Origin: Muribaculaceae bacterium
Lineage (GTDB): Bacteria > Bacteroidota > Bacteroidia > Bacteroidales > Muribaculaceae
Direction of reading: 5' to 3'
DNA length: 64,000 nt
NCBI GenBank assembly: GCA_029060725.1
Contig: JAIDTL010000134.1
Coordinates: 18,437 to 82,436, forward strand
Of the stretch, positions 1 through 8,567 are shown one piece after another. The position numbers and the translations under genes are program-made. The stretch's first letter is position 1. The number at the start of each line of letters is the position of its first letter. The notes beneath the pieces were generated by a model, which saw nothing but the letters and a program-made list of their open reading frames with translations, ran no database searches and was not told the origin of the DNA.

Positions 1-109
1 AGCTTATGATATTGACTTCGCGACCGATTCGTTCGCCACTCCGCTTGAACAGTTCTGCCATTGATACTCGACGAGCTCCGCCCAGCATCATGATATTGAT
101 CTTTTTCAT
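1..109 (-). CDS. N-terminus of a probable ATP-grasp enzyme (partial, runs off the window)
   Basis: Only the first 36 codons are visible. They start at an ATG whose last bases overlap the TGA of the upstream legB (ATGA, 4-base overlap), so translation is probably coupled. The N-terminus (MKKINIMMLGGARRVSMAE) looks like the pre-ATP-grasp Rossmann-like start seen in carbamoyl-phosphate-synthase-like ATP-grasp proteins of surface-sugar operons. Co-transcription with a LegB dehydratase suggests a role in decorating or activating a nonulosonic-acid-type sugar, but that is inference from context; too little protein is present to be certain of the family. Confidence 0.55.
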   Translation of the reverse strand, partial: MKKINIMMLGGARRVSMAELFKRSGERIGREVNIIS

Positions 110-1083
110 ACGTTATATATTCCTGATTTATATTTTTTTAAGTTTTTAGAATCAGTAAACCATTCTATTGTTTTCTTTAATCCTTCTTCAAGTGTATACC
201 GTGGGTGCCAACCTGTCAATGAAGTTATAAGACTGTTATCACCAAGCAGACGGAAGACTTCGCTTCCTGAGGGTCTGAGCCGTTGAGGATCAGTCACCCA
301 TTTCACATCCACACCCATCAGATCTGCTATGGTCTGCAATGTGTATGCCATGCTCACCTCTCTGCCTGTAGCAATGTTTATTTCCTTACCAATCGTATCC
401 GAGCTTTTTGCAAGAGCTATAAACCCTGCTGCAGTGTCAGCGACATAGTTAAAGTCTCGAGTGGGAGTAAGATCTCCTACCTTTATTTCTTTTGCGCCGG
501 AGGCGATTTGAGTGATGATGGTAGGGATTATTGCACGCGCAGACTGTCTCGGACCGTAGGTGTTGAATGGCCTGACCACAGTCACGGGCAAATCAAACGC
601 ATTGTGGAAACTCAGCGCTATTGCATCTGCTCCTATCTTCGACGCCGAATAGGGTGATTGGGGCTGCTTGGGGTGCTTTTCGTCAATAGGCACGTATTTA
701 GCCGTCCCATATACTTCAGAAGTGGATGTCACAAGAAGACGCCCGACGCCCTCATCTTTGACCGCCTGACAGATATTGAGAGTCCCTTTCACATTTGTGT
801 CGATATATGAATCCGGAGCCACATAACTGTATGGTATTGCTATCAGAGCTGCCAAGTGAAACACAGTATCCACACCTTTCACGATCTCTCGACAAAAGTT
901 AGGGTCACGAACGTCACCCGTCACTACCTCCAGCCCGGGATGGTTAATGTATTCAAGCCATCCCCAGTTGTTGAATGAGTTGTATTGAGCAAGCGCCCTG
1001 ACCTCACACCCCTCGGCAAGCAAAGCCTCCGTAAGATGCGAGCCAATAAAACCATCTGCTCCGGTCACGAGTACCTTATTCAT
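106..1083 (-). CDS. legB: NAD-dependent 4,6-dehydratase, LegB-type (SDR family)
   Basis: Extended short-chain dehydrogenase acting on a nucleotide-linked GlcNAc; LegB enzymes make the 4-keto-6-deoxy intermediate of legionaminic-type nonulosonic acids. Seen: TGADGFIGSHL NAD-binding loop at the N-terminus, catalytic YSASK preceded by the STSEVYG serine/threonine segment, and a C-terminal substrate domain with PFNTYGPRQ. The ORF track starts four codons upstream (MRLEM); I prefer the internal ATG at 1083 because MNKVLVTG is the normal family start. It overlaps the end of the upstream GNAT gene by 8 bases and its stop overlaps the next start, so the three genes form a coupled operon. No LegC/I/F-like genes are in the window, so the final sugar is not established. 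Confidence 0.82.
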   Translation of the reverse strand: MNKVLVTGADGFIGSHLTEALLAEGCEVRALAQYNSFNNWGWLEYINHPGLEVVTGDVRDPNFCREIVKGVDTVFHLAALIAIPYSYVAPDSYIDTNVKGTLNICQAVKDEGVGRLLVTSTSEVYGTAKYVPIDEKHPKQPQSPYSASKIGADAIALSFHNAFDLPVTVVRPFNTYGPRQSARAIIPTIITQIASGAKEIKVGDLTPTRDFNYVADTAAGFIALAKSSDTIGKEINIATGREVSMAYTLQTIADLMGVDVKWVTDPQRLRPSGSEVFRLLGDNSLITSLTGWHPRYTLEEGLKKTIEWFTDSKNLKKYKSGIYNV

Positions 1084-2020
1084 TTCCAATCTCAATTTTA
1101 TAAGTTTCTATATGACGTTTCTTCTTTTCCTGGAGAATCTCAGATATCGTGAGAAATATGCCACTCTCTTCCACATCTCCAAATTCATCGTTGATCGCAG
1201 TCCCGAACATCCGCATAGTCGGAGATAGACTCATATATGCATTAACGAGCGGCGGTATATTAAGCCCTTTCTCCCTGATAAGGCGATTTAGGATTTTATA
1301 ATCCTCTTTATAATTATGCCCGGAAAGGCGATCTTGAATTTCAGGAGTCATGGCTTTGGTGTCAATTGGTTTTATAGGCCTGACAAGCCCTTCTACATCT
1401 GGAAAATGCTTGTTTAGAAATCCAAGAATGAGATCAAGATTTTCTCTCCCGAATGCAGGATACATTGTCACTTTGCCAAACAAATACTTGATATGAGGAT
1501 ACACTACGGTAAGAGCTCCCAATCCATCCCAAAGATTATCAAGTGCAAACAAGGCTTTAGTCCCGGCTTTGCTGCTTTGATAGCCTAACGATACAAAAGA
1601 ACGTCCGAGTTCAAGGGTATCGGGAAGGATCTCATTAATAAACCGGTCAGAAAATTTGAAAAGATGTGCAGTGGCTATCTTCGGCATTCCGCCTGCCATG
1701 TCAATCTTATCACCGGTGATGAATCGATAGCCTCCCAATATCTCACGCGCTTGAGGATCCCATACTATCAACTGCTGACACGGGACTTCCATTATATCGA
1801 ATTCGTCAATGTCAAATCCTTTGCCGGTGCCCCCCCCCGCCTGACGAAAGGCTGCCTCACGCAATCGACCTATCTCAAGCATCGTATTGGGCGCACAATG
1901 AGCGTCGACAACGTAGAGCAGGTTGTCGCCTTTGTTTGTATGTCTAAGGAAACGCTCCGGAGTTAATTCCTTCTCTATAGCGTCTCTTTCCACAGGTGGT
2001 ATGATGGGCTCCATTGTCAT
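1076..2020 (-). CDS. GNAT-fold N-acyltransferase of the OlsB/GlsB ('hemolysin') type
   Basis: 314 residues resembling the Acetyltransf_5/OlsB-type GNAT proteins often labelled hemolysin. In Bacteroides the related GlsB makes N-acyl glycine lipids from acyl-ACP. Visible family features are ILGGYRFITGD in the core fold, LELGRSFVS, and YLFGKVTMYPAFGR near the acyl-binding end. The usual GlsA O-acyltransferase partner is not adjacent; instead the gene overlaps legB, so the acyl acceptor could differ. A run of eight-plus cytosines (coding GGGTGKG) occurs in the first third and would be a slippage-prone site. Family assignment is fairly secure; the glycine-lipid role is inference. Confidence 0.65.
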   Translation of the reverse strand: MTMEPIIPPVERDAIEKELTPERFLRHTNKGDNLLYVVDAHCAPNTMLEIGRLREAAFRQAGGGTGKGFDIDEFDIMEVPCQQLIVWDPQAREILGGYRFITGDKIDMAGGMPKIATAHLFKFSDRFINEILPDTLELGRSFVSLGYQSSKAGTKALFALDNLWDGLGALTVVYPHIKYLFGKVTMYPAFGRENLDLILGFLNKHFPDVEGLVRPIKPIDTKAMTPEIQDRLSGHNYKEDYKILNRLIREKGLNIPPLVNAYMSLSPTMRMFGTAINDEFGDVEESGIFLTISEILQEKKKRHIETYKIEIGNE

Positions 2021-2136
2021 TTTCTCAATCTGTAGTCAATCTTTCTGCCTTGTGCCATCCCTCCCAAACTGCAAAGTTAATAATAAATTTAGAATTATGC
2101 ATAATTCATAGCGCATAATTCATAATTTTATAGTCG

Positions 2137-4068
2137 TTATTGATTTTCCACAGGATGAAAATGAGAATATACCAACATCCCTTTTGCTTTGCCTACAGCA
2201 TCAACAACGGCATCGAGACTCGCTTCTTTTATACGTTTTACGCTCTTGAATTGTTTAATGAGTGCTGTTTTTGTAGCCGGACCGATTCCCTTAATGCTGT
2301 CGAGCTCACTGACGGTCTGCCCTTTTGAACGTCGGTCTCGGTGATGTGTGATTCCAAACCTGTGAGCTTCGTCGCGCATAGCCTGAATCACTCGTAAGCT
2401 TGGGCTTGTCTTATTAATGTAAAGCGGAAGTGAGTCGCCGGGGAAATAAATTTCCTCAAGACGCTTTGCTATGCCTACCAATGCCACCTCTCCCCTTATT
2501 CCCATTTCATCGAAAGCTTCAACAGCCGCGCTCAACTGTCCTTTACCGCCATCCACTACTACCATATCGGGCAATTTCTCACCCTCCGCCATCATCCGGG
2601 TATATCTACGATGCAGCACTTCCTTCATTGACGCAAAGTCATCCGCACCCACCACTGTCTTGATTATGAAGTGCCGGTAGTCTCTTTTCGATGGTTTGCC
2701 ATTACGGAATACGACACAACTTGCTACCGGATTTGTGCCCTGGATATTTGAGTTGTCAAAACACTCTATATGCCTTGGCTGGACTTCAAGACGGAAGTCT
2801 TTCTTCATAGTCTCCATAAGCTTCTCGACACTCCGCTCCGGATCCAACGCTTCCGCTTGCTTTTCCTTGTCTTTTAAATATTGGGTAGCATTTTTCACAG
2901 CAACGTCCAAGACCTTCTTCATATCGCCCCTCTGAGGAATGGAGAATTTTATTTTCTCAAATTCTACATCTGGCAAAAAAGGCACGATGACTTCGGCAAA
3001 ATTTCTTTCAAATCGCCTCGCCACTTCCGCTATCGCCATAGAAAGAATTTCTTCTTTTGAAGATGCCGAACATCTCTTGTATTCAAGATTTATGCTCTGG
3101 ATTACGGCTCCGTTATGAAGGTGCATGAAATTGACTACTGCTTCATCTTCGTCGTCACTGGCTACAAAACCGAATATGTCAAGGTCTGCAGTTTCAGTCT
3201 TCGCCACTACGCTCTTTGCATTGTAGCGCTTCACGGCTTCATATTTCTCCTTGACCTCCTGTGCCTGCTCGAATTTCCACTCTTCACTAAGCCTACCCAT
3301 TTCTTCAAGAAGATACTTCTCCAATTCTACGGTTTCACCGCGTAAAATTGCCCTTACACGCGTGACATATTCATCATATTGCTCTTTATTGACAAATCCT
3401 CTGCAAGGACCTCCGCATTTCTTTATATGATAGTCAAGACAGAGAGAATATTTCCCACGTGCTATCCCCTTTTCATCGAGAATATGCCGGCAACTTCTGA
3501 GTGGAAAAATATCGCGTATCAGCTGCAGCACTACTTTCGCTGATTGCACATTTGAATACGGTCCGTAGTATTTAGCCCCGAGACCTTTTTCTCGGGTCAT
3601 GAAGACACGTGGAAAATCTTCTTTCGTCACTACAATCCATGGATACGACTTGTCATCCTTCAGCAAGACGTTGTAGCGAGGTTGATACTCCTTGATCATC
3701 GCGCTTTCCAAATGCAATGCATCCTCTTCAGAATGCACTACGATGAAACGCATGTCTACGATCGACCGCACGAGCAGATTGGTGCGACGTATATCATGCT
3801 GGCGATTGAAATAGGAAGACACTCTTCTCTTGAGTCGCTTGGCTTTCCCCACATAAATTACGGTGCCCGTATTGTCGAGATACATATACACCCCCGGAGA
3901 GTCAGGAAGGGAAAGTATTTTCTCCCTCAACTTTTCTCCGGGCCTATTATGCCGAATGTCGTCCGGAGTTCTGTCAGATTTGATCTCCAGATTAAATCCG
4001 CCATGTTCATTGATGTCACGCCCCGCGCCGGCAAGCAACTCAGCATTCTTTACGTCTTCTTCCGTCAT
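2137..4068 (-). CDS. uvrC: UvrABC excinuclease subunit C
   Basis: Nucleotide-excision-repair nuclease making both incisions around UvrB-bound lesions. In the 654-residue ORF: GIY-YIG domain (GVYMY and VIYVG near residues 70-85), a UVR motif near 255-290, the RNase-H-like 5' nuclease domain beginning IECFDNSNIQGT, and a C-terminal helix-hairpin-helix (SIKGIGPATKTALIKQF). The track start is 4101, but that ATG sits in the loop of an intrinsic-terminator-like hairpin; the ATG at 4068 (MTEEDV), preceded by AATAGGG, is more plausible. Even so the protein has roughly 50 extra acidic/polar residues before the GIY-YIG domain compared with typical UvrC. It follows apt by a short gap. Confidence 0.95.
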   Translation of the reverse strand: MTEEDVKNAELLAGAGRDINEHGGFNLEIKSDRTPDDIRHNRPGEKLREKILSLPDSPGVYMYLDNTGTVIYVGKAKRLKRRVSSYFNRQHDIRRTNLLVRSIVDMRFIVVHSEEDALHLESAMIKEYQPRYNVLLKDDKSYPWIVVTKEDFPRVFMTREKGLGAKYYGPYSNVQSAKVVLQLIRDIFPLRSCRHILDEKGIARGKYSLCLDYHIKKCGGPCRGFVNKEQYDEYVTRVRAILRGETVELEKYLLEEMGRLSEEWKFEQAQEVKEKYEAVKRYNAKSVVAKTETADLDIFGFVASDDEDEAVVNFMHLHNGAVIQSINLEYKRCSASSKEEILSMAIAEVARRFERNFAEVIVPFLPDVEFEKIKFSIPQRGDMKKVLDVAVKNATQYLKDKEKQAEALDPERSVEKLMETMKKDFRLEVQPRHIECFDNSNIQGTNPVASCVVFRNGKPSKRDYRHFIIKTVVGADDFASMKEVLHRRYTRMMAEGEKLPDMVVVDGGKGQLSAAVEAFDEMGIRGEVALVGIAKRLEEIYFPGDSLPLYINKTSPSLRVIQAMRDEAHRFGITHHRDRRSKGQTVSELDSIKGIGPATKTALIKQFKSVKRIKEASLDAVVDAVGKAKGMLVYSHFHPVENQ

Positions 4069-4084
4069 AGATACCCTATTTGAG

Positions 4085-4111
4085 AAAAGCTCCGAATTCA
4101 TCGGAGCTTTT
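4085..4111 (-). terminator. Intrinsic terminator-like hairpin between apt and uvrC
   Basis: A perfect 11-bp stem (AAAAGCTCCGA / TCGGAGCTTTT) with a 5-base loop lies 30 bases after the apt stop. It has A and T tracts on both sides, so it could act in either direction. The upstream candidate uvrC start lies in its loop. Confidence 0.6.
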
Positions 4112-4140
4112 ACTTATTTTCACATTTTGTTGTCCATGTC

Positions 4141-4665
4141 TTAATACTTCAACAATGCGGTTACCTCCACATCATCCGGAAGCACTTCTCGACCATTAAG
4201 AGCCGTCAATTCCACGATAAAATTGACATAAATCTTTTTTGGATTCATCGACTTGACAAGCTGTATGCATGCATTCATAGTGCCGCCTGTAGCAAGCAAG
4301 TCATCATGAAGCACTACTATATCGTCCGGCCCGATGGCATCGCTATGAAGCTCGATCGTATCTACACCATACTCCTTTGCGTAGGATGCCTTCACCGTTA
4401 CGGAAGGAAGTTTTCCCGGTTTGCGAGCCGGCACAAAACCTGCTCCAAGTCTATCAGCAAGGATAGATCCGCCGATGAAACCGCGAGATTCTATTCCCAC
4501 CACCTTGGTCACACCCTTATCCTTGTAGAGATCAGCAAGGGCATCGCCCATCGCATGGAGAGCCTCACCGTTTTTAATCATTGTAGTCAGGTCTCTGAAT
4601 ATAATTCCCACCGAAGGGAAGTCCGGCACGTCTCTTATGAGGCCTCTTAAATCTTCAATCTGCAT
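4141..4665 (-). CDS. apt: Adenine phosphoribosyltransferase
   Basis: Purine salvage enzyme converting adenine + PRPP to AMP. The 174-residue length matches the family. The PRPP-binding loop is VVLHDDLLATGGTM, and the ESRGFIGG and GFVPARKPGKLP segments are diagnostic of Apt rather than Hpt. It is transcribed on the minus strand between mnmG and uvrC, an order seen in other Bacteroidales; a 170-base gap holding a parS site separates it from mnmG. Confidence 0.95.
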   Translation of the reverse strand: MQIEDLRGLIRDVPDFPSVGIIFRDLTTMIKNGEALHAMGDALADLYKDKGVTKVVGIESRGFIGGSILADRLGAGFVPARKPGKLPSVTVKASYAKEYGVDTIELHSDAIGPDDIVVLHDDLLATGGTMNACIQLVKSMNPKKIYVNFIVELTALNGREVLPDDVEVTALLKY

Positions 4666-4739
4666 AATTTTTAATTTTTATATTATATCTACGTTTTAAA
4701 TATTCCGATGAAACCGATGTTTCTTTCAATATTCGACAA

Positions 4740-4755
4740 TGTTTCACGTGAAACA
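4740..4755. promoter_or_regulatory. parS chromosome-partition site
   Basis: The 16-mer TGTTTCACGTGAAACA is a perfect palindrome identical to a canonical ParB/Spo0J binding site. It lies in the mnmG-apt intergenic region; mnmG (gidA) is classically origin-linked. ParB loads and spreads from such sites for origin segregation. Only one copy was noticed in the window. Confidence 0.9.
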
Positions 4756-4837
4756 TTTTAATCATAAATGAGCCTCATTAAGGGCTTTAAGGGCAAGAGT
4801 GCCCTCATGAACTTTTAATACTCTATGACGTTTGGCA

Positions 4838-6760
4838 TCAATTCCGGAGCATCACAAGAAGTACATTGATGTCTGATGGAGAGACTCCCGGGATGCGTGA
4901 AGCCTGTCCGATGGTAGCCGGGCGAATTCTGGAAAGTTTCTGTCTGCCTTCCGTTGAGATGGCAAGAATTTCGTCAAAGTTCATGCTTTCCGGTATCTTT
5001 ACTTTTTCAAGTCTGCTCACTCGATCTGCAGATTCGCGTTCTCTGTCTATATAACCCTGATATTTTATCAGGATCTCTGCCGACTCAATTATCTCCTCTC
5101 TCCTACCCTTCTCTATCTCTTCACACCTTTCATTTAATGCAGGAACAAACTGCATAAGATTTTCGAAATTCAATTGAGGACGGCGAAGGAGATCTGCTAT
5201 CTTGACTCTACCGGGAAGAAGTCCGGTGCCACATTCCTCAAGGAATTTCTGGAGTTCTTCTGTCGGACGGACGGAAGTCTCTTCACACCATTTGACCAAA
5301 TTCGCACGCTCGGCATATTTAGATTTCATCGACTCATATCGATACTCATCGGCAAGACCTATTTCATATCCAATAGGAGTAAGACGAAGATCAGCATCAT
5401 CCTGACGAAGCAAAATACGGAATTCAGCACGGCTCGTAAACATTCGATATGGTTCATCGACACCCTTGGTCACAAGGTCATCAATCAGCACGCCAATATA
5501 TGCTTCATCTCTACCAAGCACGATTGGATCCAGGTTTCTGACACTTCTTGCCGCATTTATGCCTGCCATCAAGCCCTGAGCAGCTGCCTCCTCATAACCG
5601 GTAGTCCCATTCACTTGACCGGCAAGATAAAGGGAGCCGACCACCTTCGACTCCAAGCTATGACGCAACTGAGTGGGATCAAAGAAATCATATTCGATTG
5701 CGTAACCGGGGCGATAAAACTGTATTTCCTTCAATGCAGGAATCCGAGTCAATGCCTCCATTTGTACTTTCCAGGGCAAAGAACTTGAAAAACCATTGAT
5801 ATAAAATTCGTGGGTTAATTCTCCTTCCGGCTCGAGAAAAAGCTGATGGCTTTCCTTGTCTGCGAACGTCACTATCTTGGTCTCAATCGACGGACAGTAA
5901 CGAGGTCCGATACTTTTTATCTGGCCATTGTAAAGAGGAGAATCTGCGAGGTTGTCATTAAGGATCTTGTGCACCTCAGGGCTGGTATGCACGATATAGC
6001 AATCTCTTGGGGGCAAGCTCCTCTTTACTGAAGGGAGATAAGAAAATTTATGGAAGTCTCTTTTAACGCTTCCGTCGGTCAATCGTAGGTCATCCCCGGT
6101 TTGAACAGTCACCTTATCATAATCTATCGTGCCTCCATCTATACGGGCAGGTGTCCCTGTCTTCATCCTTCCCACTGTCAATCCCAATTCCCGCAATTGG
6201 TCGGAAAGACCACGCGATGAAGCCTCCGATATTCTGCCACCTTCTATCTGAGTAGGACCAAAGTGCATGAGACCATTCAGGAATGTTCCGGCAGTCAGCA
6301 CCACTTTCTTAGCTTTGAATGTGATTCCAAGAGCAGTCTCAACACCACAGACTTGCGCCTCCCCCTCTTCTGACTCAATGACGAGTCCGATGACCATATC
6401 TTGGAACATGTAAAGATTTTCCGTTTCATCGAGAGTCTTGCGCCACTCATCAATAAAACGAGTGCGATCTGACTGGACACGTGGCGACCATACAGCGGGA
6501 CCTTTGCTTCGGTTGAGCATCCGGAATTGAATCGCAGTTTTATCTGCAATTATTCCCATCATACCGCCAAGCGCATCAATCTCACGAACAATTTGACCCT
6601 TGGCAATTCCGCCAACGGCTGGGTTGCAAGACATCTGCGCTACCCGATTCATATCAGCCGTAATCAGGAGTGTGTTGCAACCAAGACGTGCCGCTGCTAC
6701 TGCAGCTTCACATCCGGCATGTCCCGCTCCGACCACTATCACATCATATTCAAATTTCAT
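4838..6760 (-). CDS. mnmG: tRNA uridine-5-carboxymethylaminomethyl(34) synthesis enzyme MnmG
   Basis: FAD- and NADH-dependent partner of MnmE that modifies U34 in the wobble position of several tRNAs. The 640 residues begin with the FAD dinucleotide fold VVGAGHAGCEAA and contain SCNPAVGGIAKG, GTFLNG and the TGYEEAAAQGL segment typical of MnmG. The C-terminal helical domain ends with IPGVSPSDINVLL. Full length, no disruptions. It sits 56 bases after ybeY and upstream of a parS site, fitting an origin-proximal position. Confidence 0.97.
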   Translation of the reverse strand: MKFEYDVIVVGAGHAGCEAAVAAARLGCNTLLITADMNRVAQMSCNPAVGGIAKGQIVREIDALGGMMGIIADKTAIQFRMLNRSKGPAVWSPRVQSDRTRFIDEWRKTLDETENLYMFQDMVIGLVIESEEGEAQVCGVETALGITFKAKKVVLTAGTFLNGLMHFGPTQIEGGRISEASSRGLSDQLRELGLTVGRMKTGTPARIDGGTIDYDKVTVQTGDDLRLTDGSVKRDFHKFSYLPSVKRSLPPRDCYIVHTSPEVHKILNDNLADSPLYNGQIKSIGPRYCPSIETKIVTFADKESHQLFLEPEGELTHEFYINGFSSSLPWKVQMEALTRIPALKEIQFYRPGYAIEYDFFDPTQLRHSLESKVVGSLYLAGQVNGTTGYEEAAAQGLMAGINAARSVRNLDPIVLGRDEAYIGVLIDDLVTKGVDEPYRMFTSRAEFRILLRQDDADLRLTPIGYEIGLADEYRYESMKSKYAERANLVKWCEETSVRPTEELQKFLEECGTGLLPGRVKIADLLRRPQLNFENLMQFVPALNERCEEIEKGRREEIIESAEILIKYQGYIDRERESADRVSRLEKVKIPESMNFDEILAISTEGRQKLSRIRPATIGQASRIPGVSPSDINVLLVMLRN

Positions 6761-6816
6761 CCCTTATTATTTGAGAATAGAAAAAATGAGAATTTCGAAA
6801 TATAATTACCAGTAAA

Positions 6817-7236
6817 TCAATGATTATTGTAAAGCTCCAGCGCTGCATTCTCAGCAGCTTCCATTATTTCGCGTTCGCCTGGACCCTTGTCGTTGATACC
6901 GACGAGATGGAGGACACCATGAATAATGACACGTAGGAGTTCTTCGGAATATGCAACTCCGAATTTCTCAGCATTCGTTTTTACTGTATCCAAGGAGATC
7001 ATTATATCTCCGGCTATCTTATCACCACGCGAATAGTCAAATGTAATGATGTCGGTGAAATAATCATGATTGACAAACTGACGGTTAGCCTTAATTATCT
7101 CCTCATCATCTACGAAAAGATAATTTAAGTTGCCTACTCGGCATGAATGCGAGGCCGCCACCTCTTCTATCCATGTCGACACCCTCTTAATATCGATGTC
7201 TGGCAGCTCGACTCCTTGCGATGCGAATTCTATCAT
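6817..7236 (-). CDS. ybeY: Endoribonuclease YbeY, 16S rRNA maturation
   Basis: Single-domain metallo-RNase for 16S 3'-end processing and ribosome quality control. The 139 residues carry TDIITFDY and the zinc motif HGVLHLVGINDKGPGE. The first two histidines are present; the third position, usually the H of a DH pair, is lysine here (NDK). I recall this substitution from Bacteroidetes homologues, so it may be lineage-specific rather than inactivating. Likely co-transcribed with mnmG (56-base gap). Confidence 0.9.
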   Translation of the reverse strand: MIEFASQGVELPDIDIKRVSTWIEEVAASHSCRVGNLNYLFVDDEEIIKANRQFVNHDYFTDIITFDYSRGDKIAGDIMISLDTVKTNAEKFGVAYSEELLRVIIHGVLHLVGINDKGPGEREIMEAAENAALELYNNH

Positions 7237-7259
7237 TACTTATTTTTGCTTTATTCGTG

Positions 7260-7267
7260 CAAATATA
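7260..7267 (-). promoter_or_regulatory. Bacteroidetes -7 element upstream of ybeY
   Basis: The minus-strand octamer TATATTTG matches TAnnTTTG and lies 24 bases before the ybeY start. A clear -33 TTTG at the expected distance is not evident. Confidence 0.45.
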
Positions 7268-7490
7268 ACAAATTCTTGCGGAAATTCCATAAAATTAGCC
7301 AAAATTTGTCTCAACAAATTTATAATTGCGATTTTGTATCTATTTCCCATTTTTAATACAAATTTCAGAAACCCAAATTTATATTTATAAATCAGTCAAT
7401 TACCAACACATACAGCCAATTTTAAGGCTCTGAGAATCAAATTTAGGCAAGAAGCCGTCCGATAGACAACAAATATTTTACACTCAAATC

Positions 7491-8459
7491 TCAGAAATCG
7501 TGAATTTTCATAGCAAGACTCACACTTTCCCAATCAACCTTAAGGCAAACTTCTGCACCCTCAACAAGAGGGACATTGCGATCGTTGTGACCTACCGGGA
7601 AATCAAAAGCAACCGGACAAGACACACCCCATTCTGTGAATCGCTCATGGATCATGTCGTACATCGACTCATGGTTGCGATCAGACTTCCAATCGGTGAA
7701 TTGTCCGACTATGATACCCTTTACTTTTCTAAGGACACCTTGAAGATGCAGTCGATATAGCATTCGCTCCACGGCATAGATTGGTTCAGACACATCCTCT
7801 AAAAAAAGGATTACATCCTGATGCAGACTTTCTGCCATAAGATCAAAGGGTGTTCCTCCGAGTCCATTCAAGACTGCAAGATTGCCTCCGAGCAGTACAC
7901 CCCTACCCTCTCCGGCTGCATTGTATTGATGAGTCGGGATAGTATACTCCAACATTGGGGAAGCAGACTCTACAAGATTTTTGAAAACCTTTCGATATGA
8001 ACCGAAACCGGAATCGGTATTTTCTACCAATTGCTTTGCCATTCCGCCATGGATGGAAGCTATCCCGCTTTTATAGAGCAGTGCATGCAGGGCAGTGACA
8101 TCAGAAAAACCGACAAGCCATTTGGGATGGGCAGATATGAAATCCGAGGAAAGATAGTCGAGCATGTGGACACATCCGTATCCACCACGAGCGCAAATCA
8201 CGAGATCCACATCCTCGCGGCTCCAGGCATCAGTGAAATCAGCGACGCGCTGAGCCAATGAAGCTGCGTAAGATCCGCAGGCATTCTCATCAAGCACGGA
8301 AGGATAGACTATGAGCTCCGCGCCGGGCATTTCGTCAGGACGCTCTGCGTAGAGACTTACTAGCCCCTCTACTATTTCCGGCTTAATGCGCGTAGCGGGC
8401 CCAATAAGCGCCACCTTACCATCCGCCCTAACTCCTGCAGGAATAATCAACTTTCCCAT
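7491..8459 (-). CDS. LD-carboxypeptidase (peptidase family S66)
   Basis: Cytoplasmic serine peptidase removing the terminal D-alanine from murein tetrapeptides during cell-wall recycling. Family signatures visible: VDLVICARGGYGCVHMLDYL, the nucleophile-serine motif GFSDVTALH, IHGGMAKQ, and GGNLAVLNGLGGTPFD in the C-terminal domain; the catalytic Glu and His would lie in the FLEDVSEP and PVGH segments. The 322-residue length is normal and there is no signal peptide. It is separated from ybeY by about 250 AT-rich bases holding only the ybeY promoter. Confidence 0.9.
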   Translation of the reverse strand: MGKLIIPAGVRADGKVALIGPATRIKPEIVEGLVSLYAERPDEMPGAELIVYPSVLDENACGSYAASLAQRVADFTDAWSREDVDLVICARGGYGCVHMLDYLSSDFISAHPKWLVGFSDVTALHALLYKSGIASIHGGMAKQLVENTDSGFGSYRKVFKNLVESASPMLEYTIPTHQYNAAGEGRGVLLGGNLAVLNGLGGTPFDLMAESLHQDVILFLEDVSEPIYAVERMLYRLHLQGVLRKVKGIIVGQFTDWKSDRNHESMYDMIHERFTEWGVSCPVAFDFPVGHNDRNVPLVEGAEVCLKVDWESVSLAMKIHDF

Positions 8460-8479
8460 CTACATTCTAATATTTTCCA

Positions 8480-8487
8480 CAAAATTA
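8480..8487 (-). promoter_or_regulatory. -7 element upstream of the LD-carboxypeptidase gene
   Basis: Minus-strand TAATTTTG fits TAnnTTTG, 20 bases before the start codon. The -33 box is not clear. Confidence 0.4.
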
Positions 8488-8567
8488 ATAATAATAATCC
8501 AATCCTCCAAGCCCCCTAAGACCTTTAAAACTCAGAAAGCAGCAACGAGGGTATTGAATAAAGCTAA

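Noticed and set aside
5174-5788. 204-codon plus ORF opposite mnmG
   Set aside because: Entirely antisense to a conserved gene with all expected motifs; a shadow ORF.
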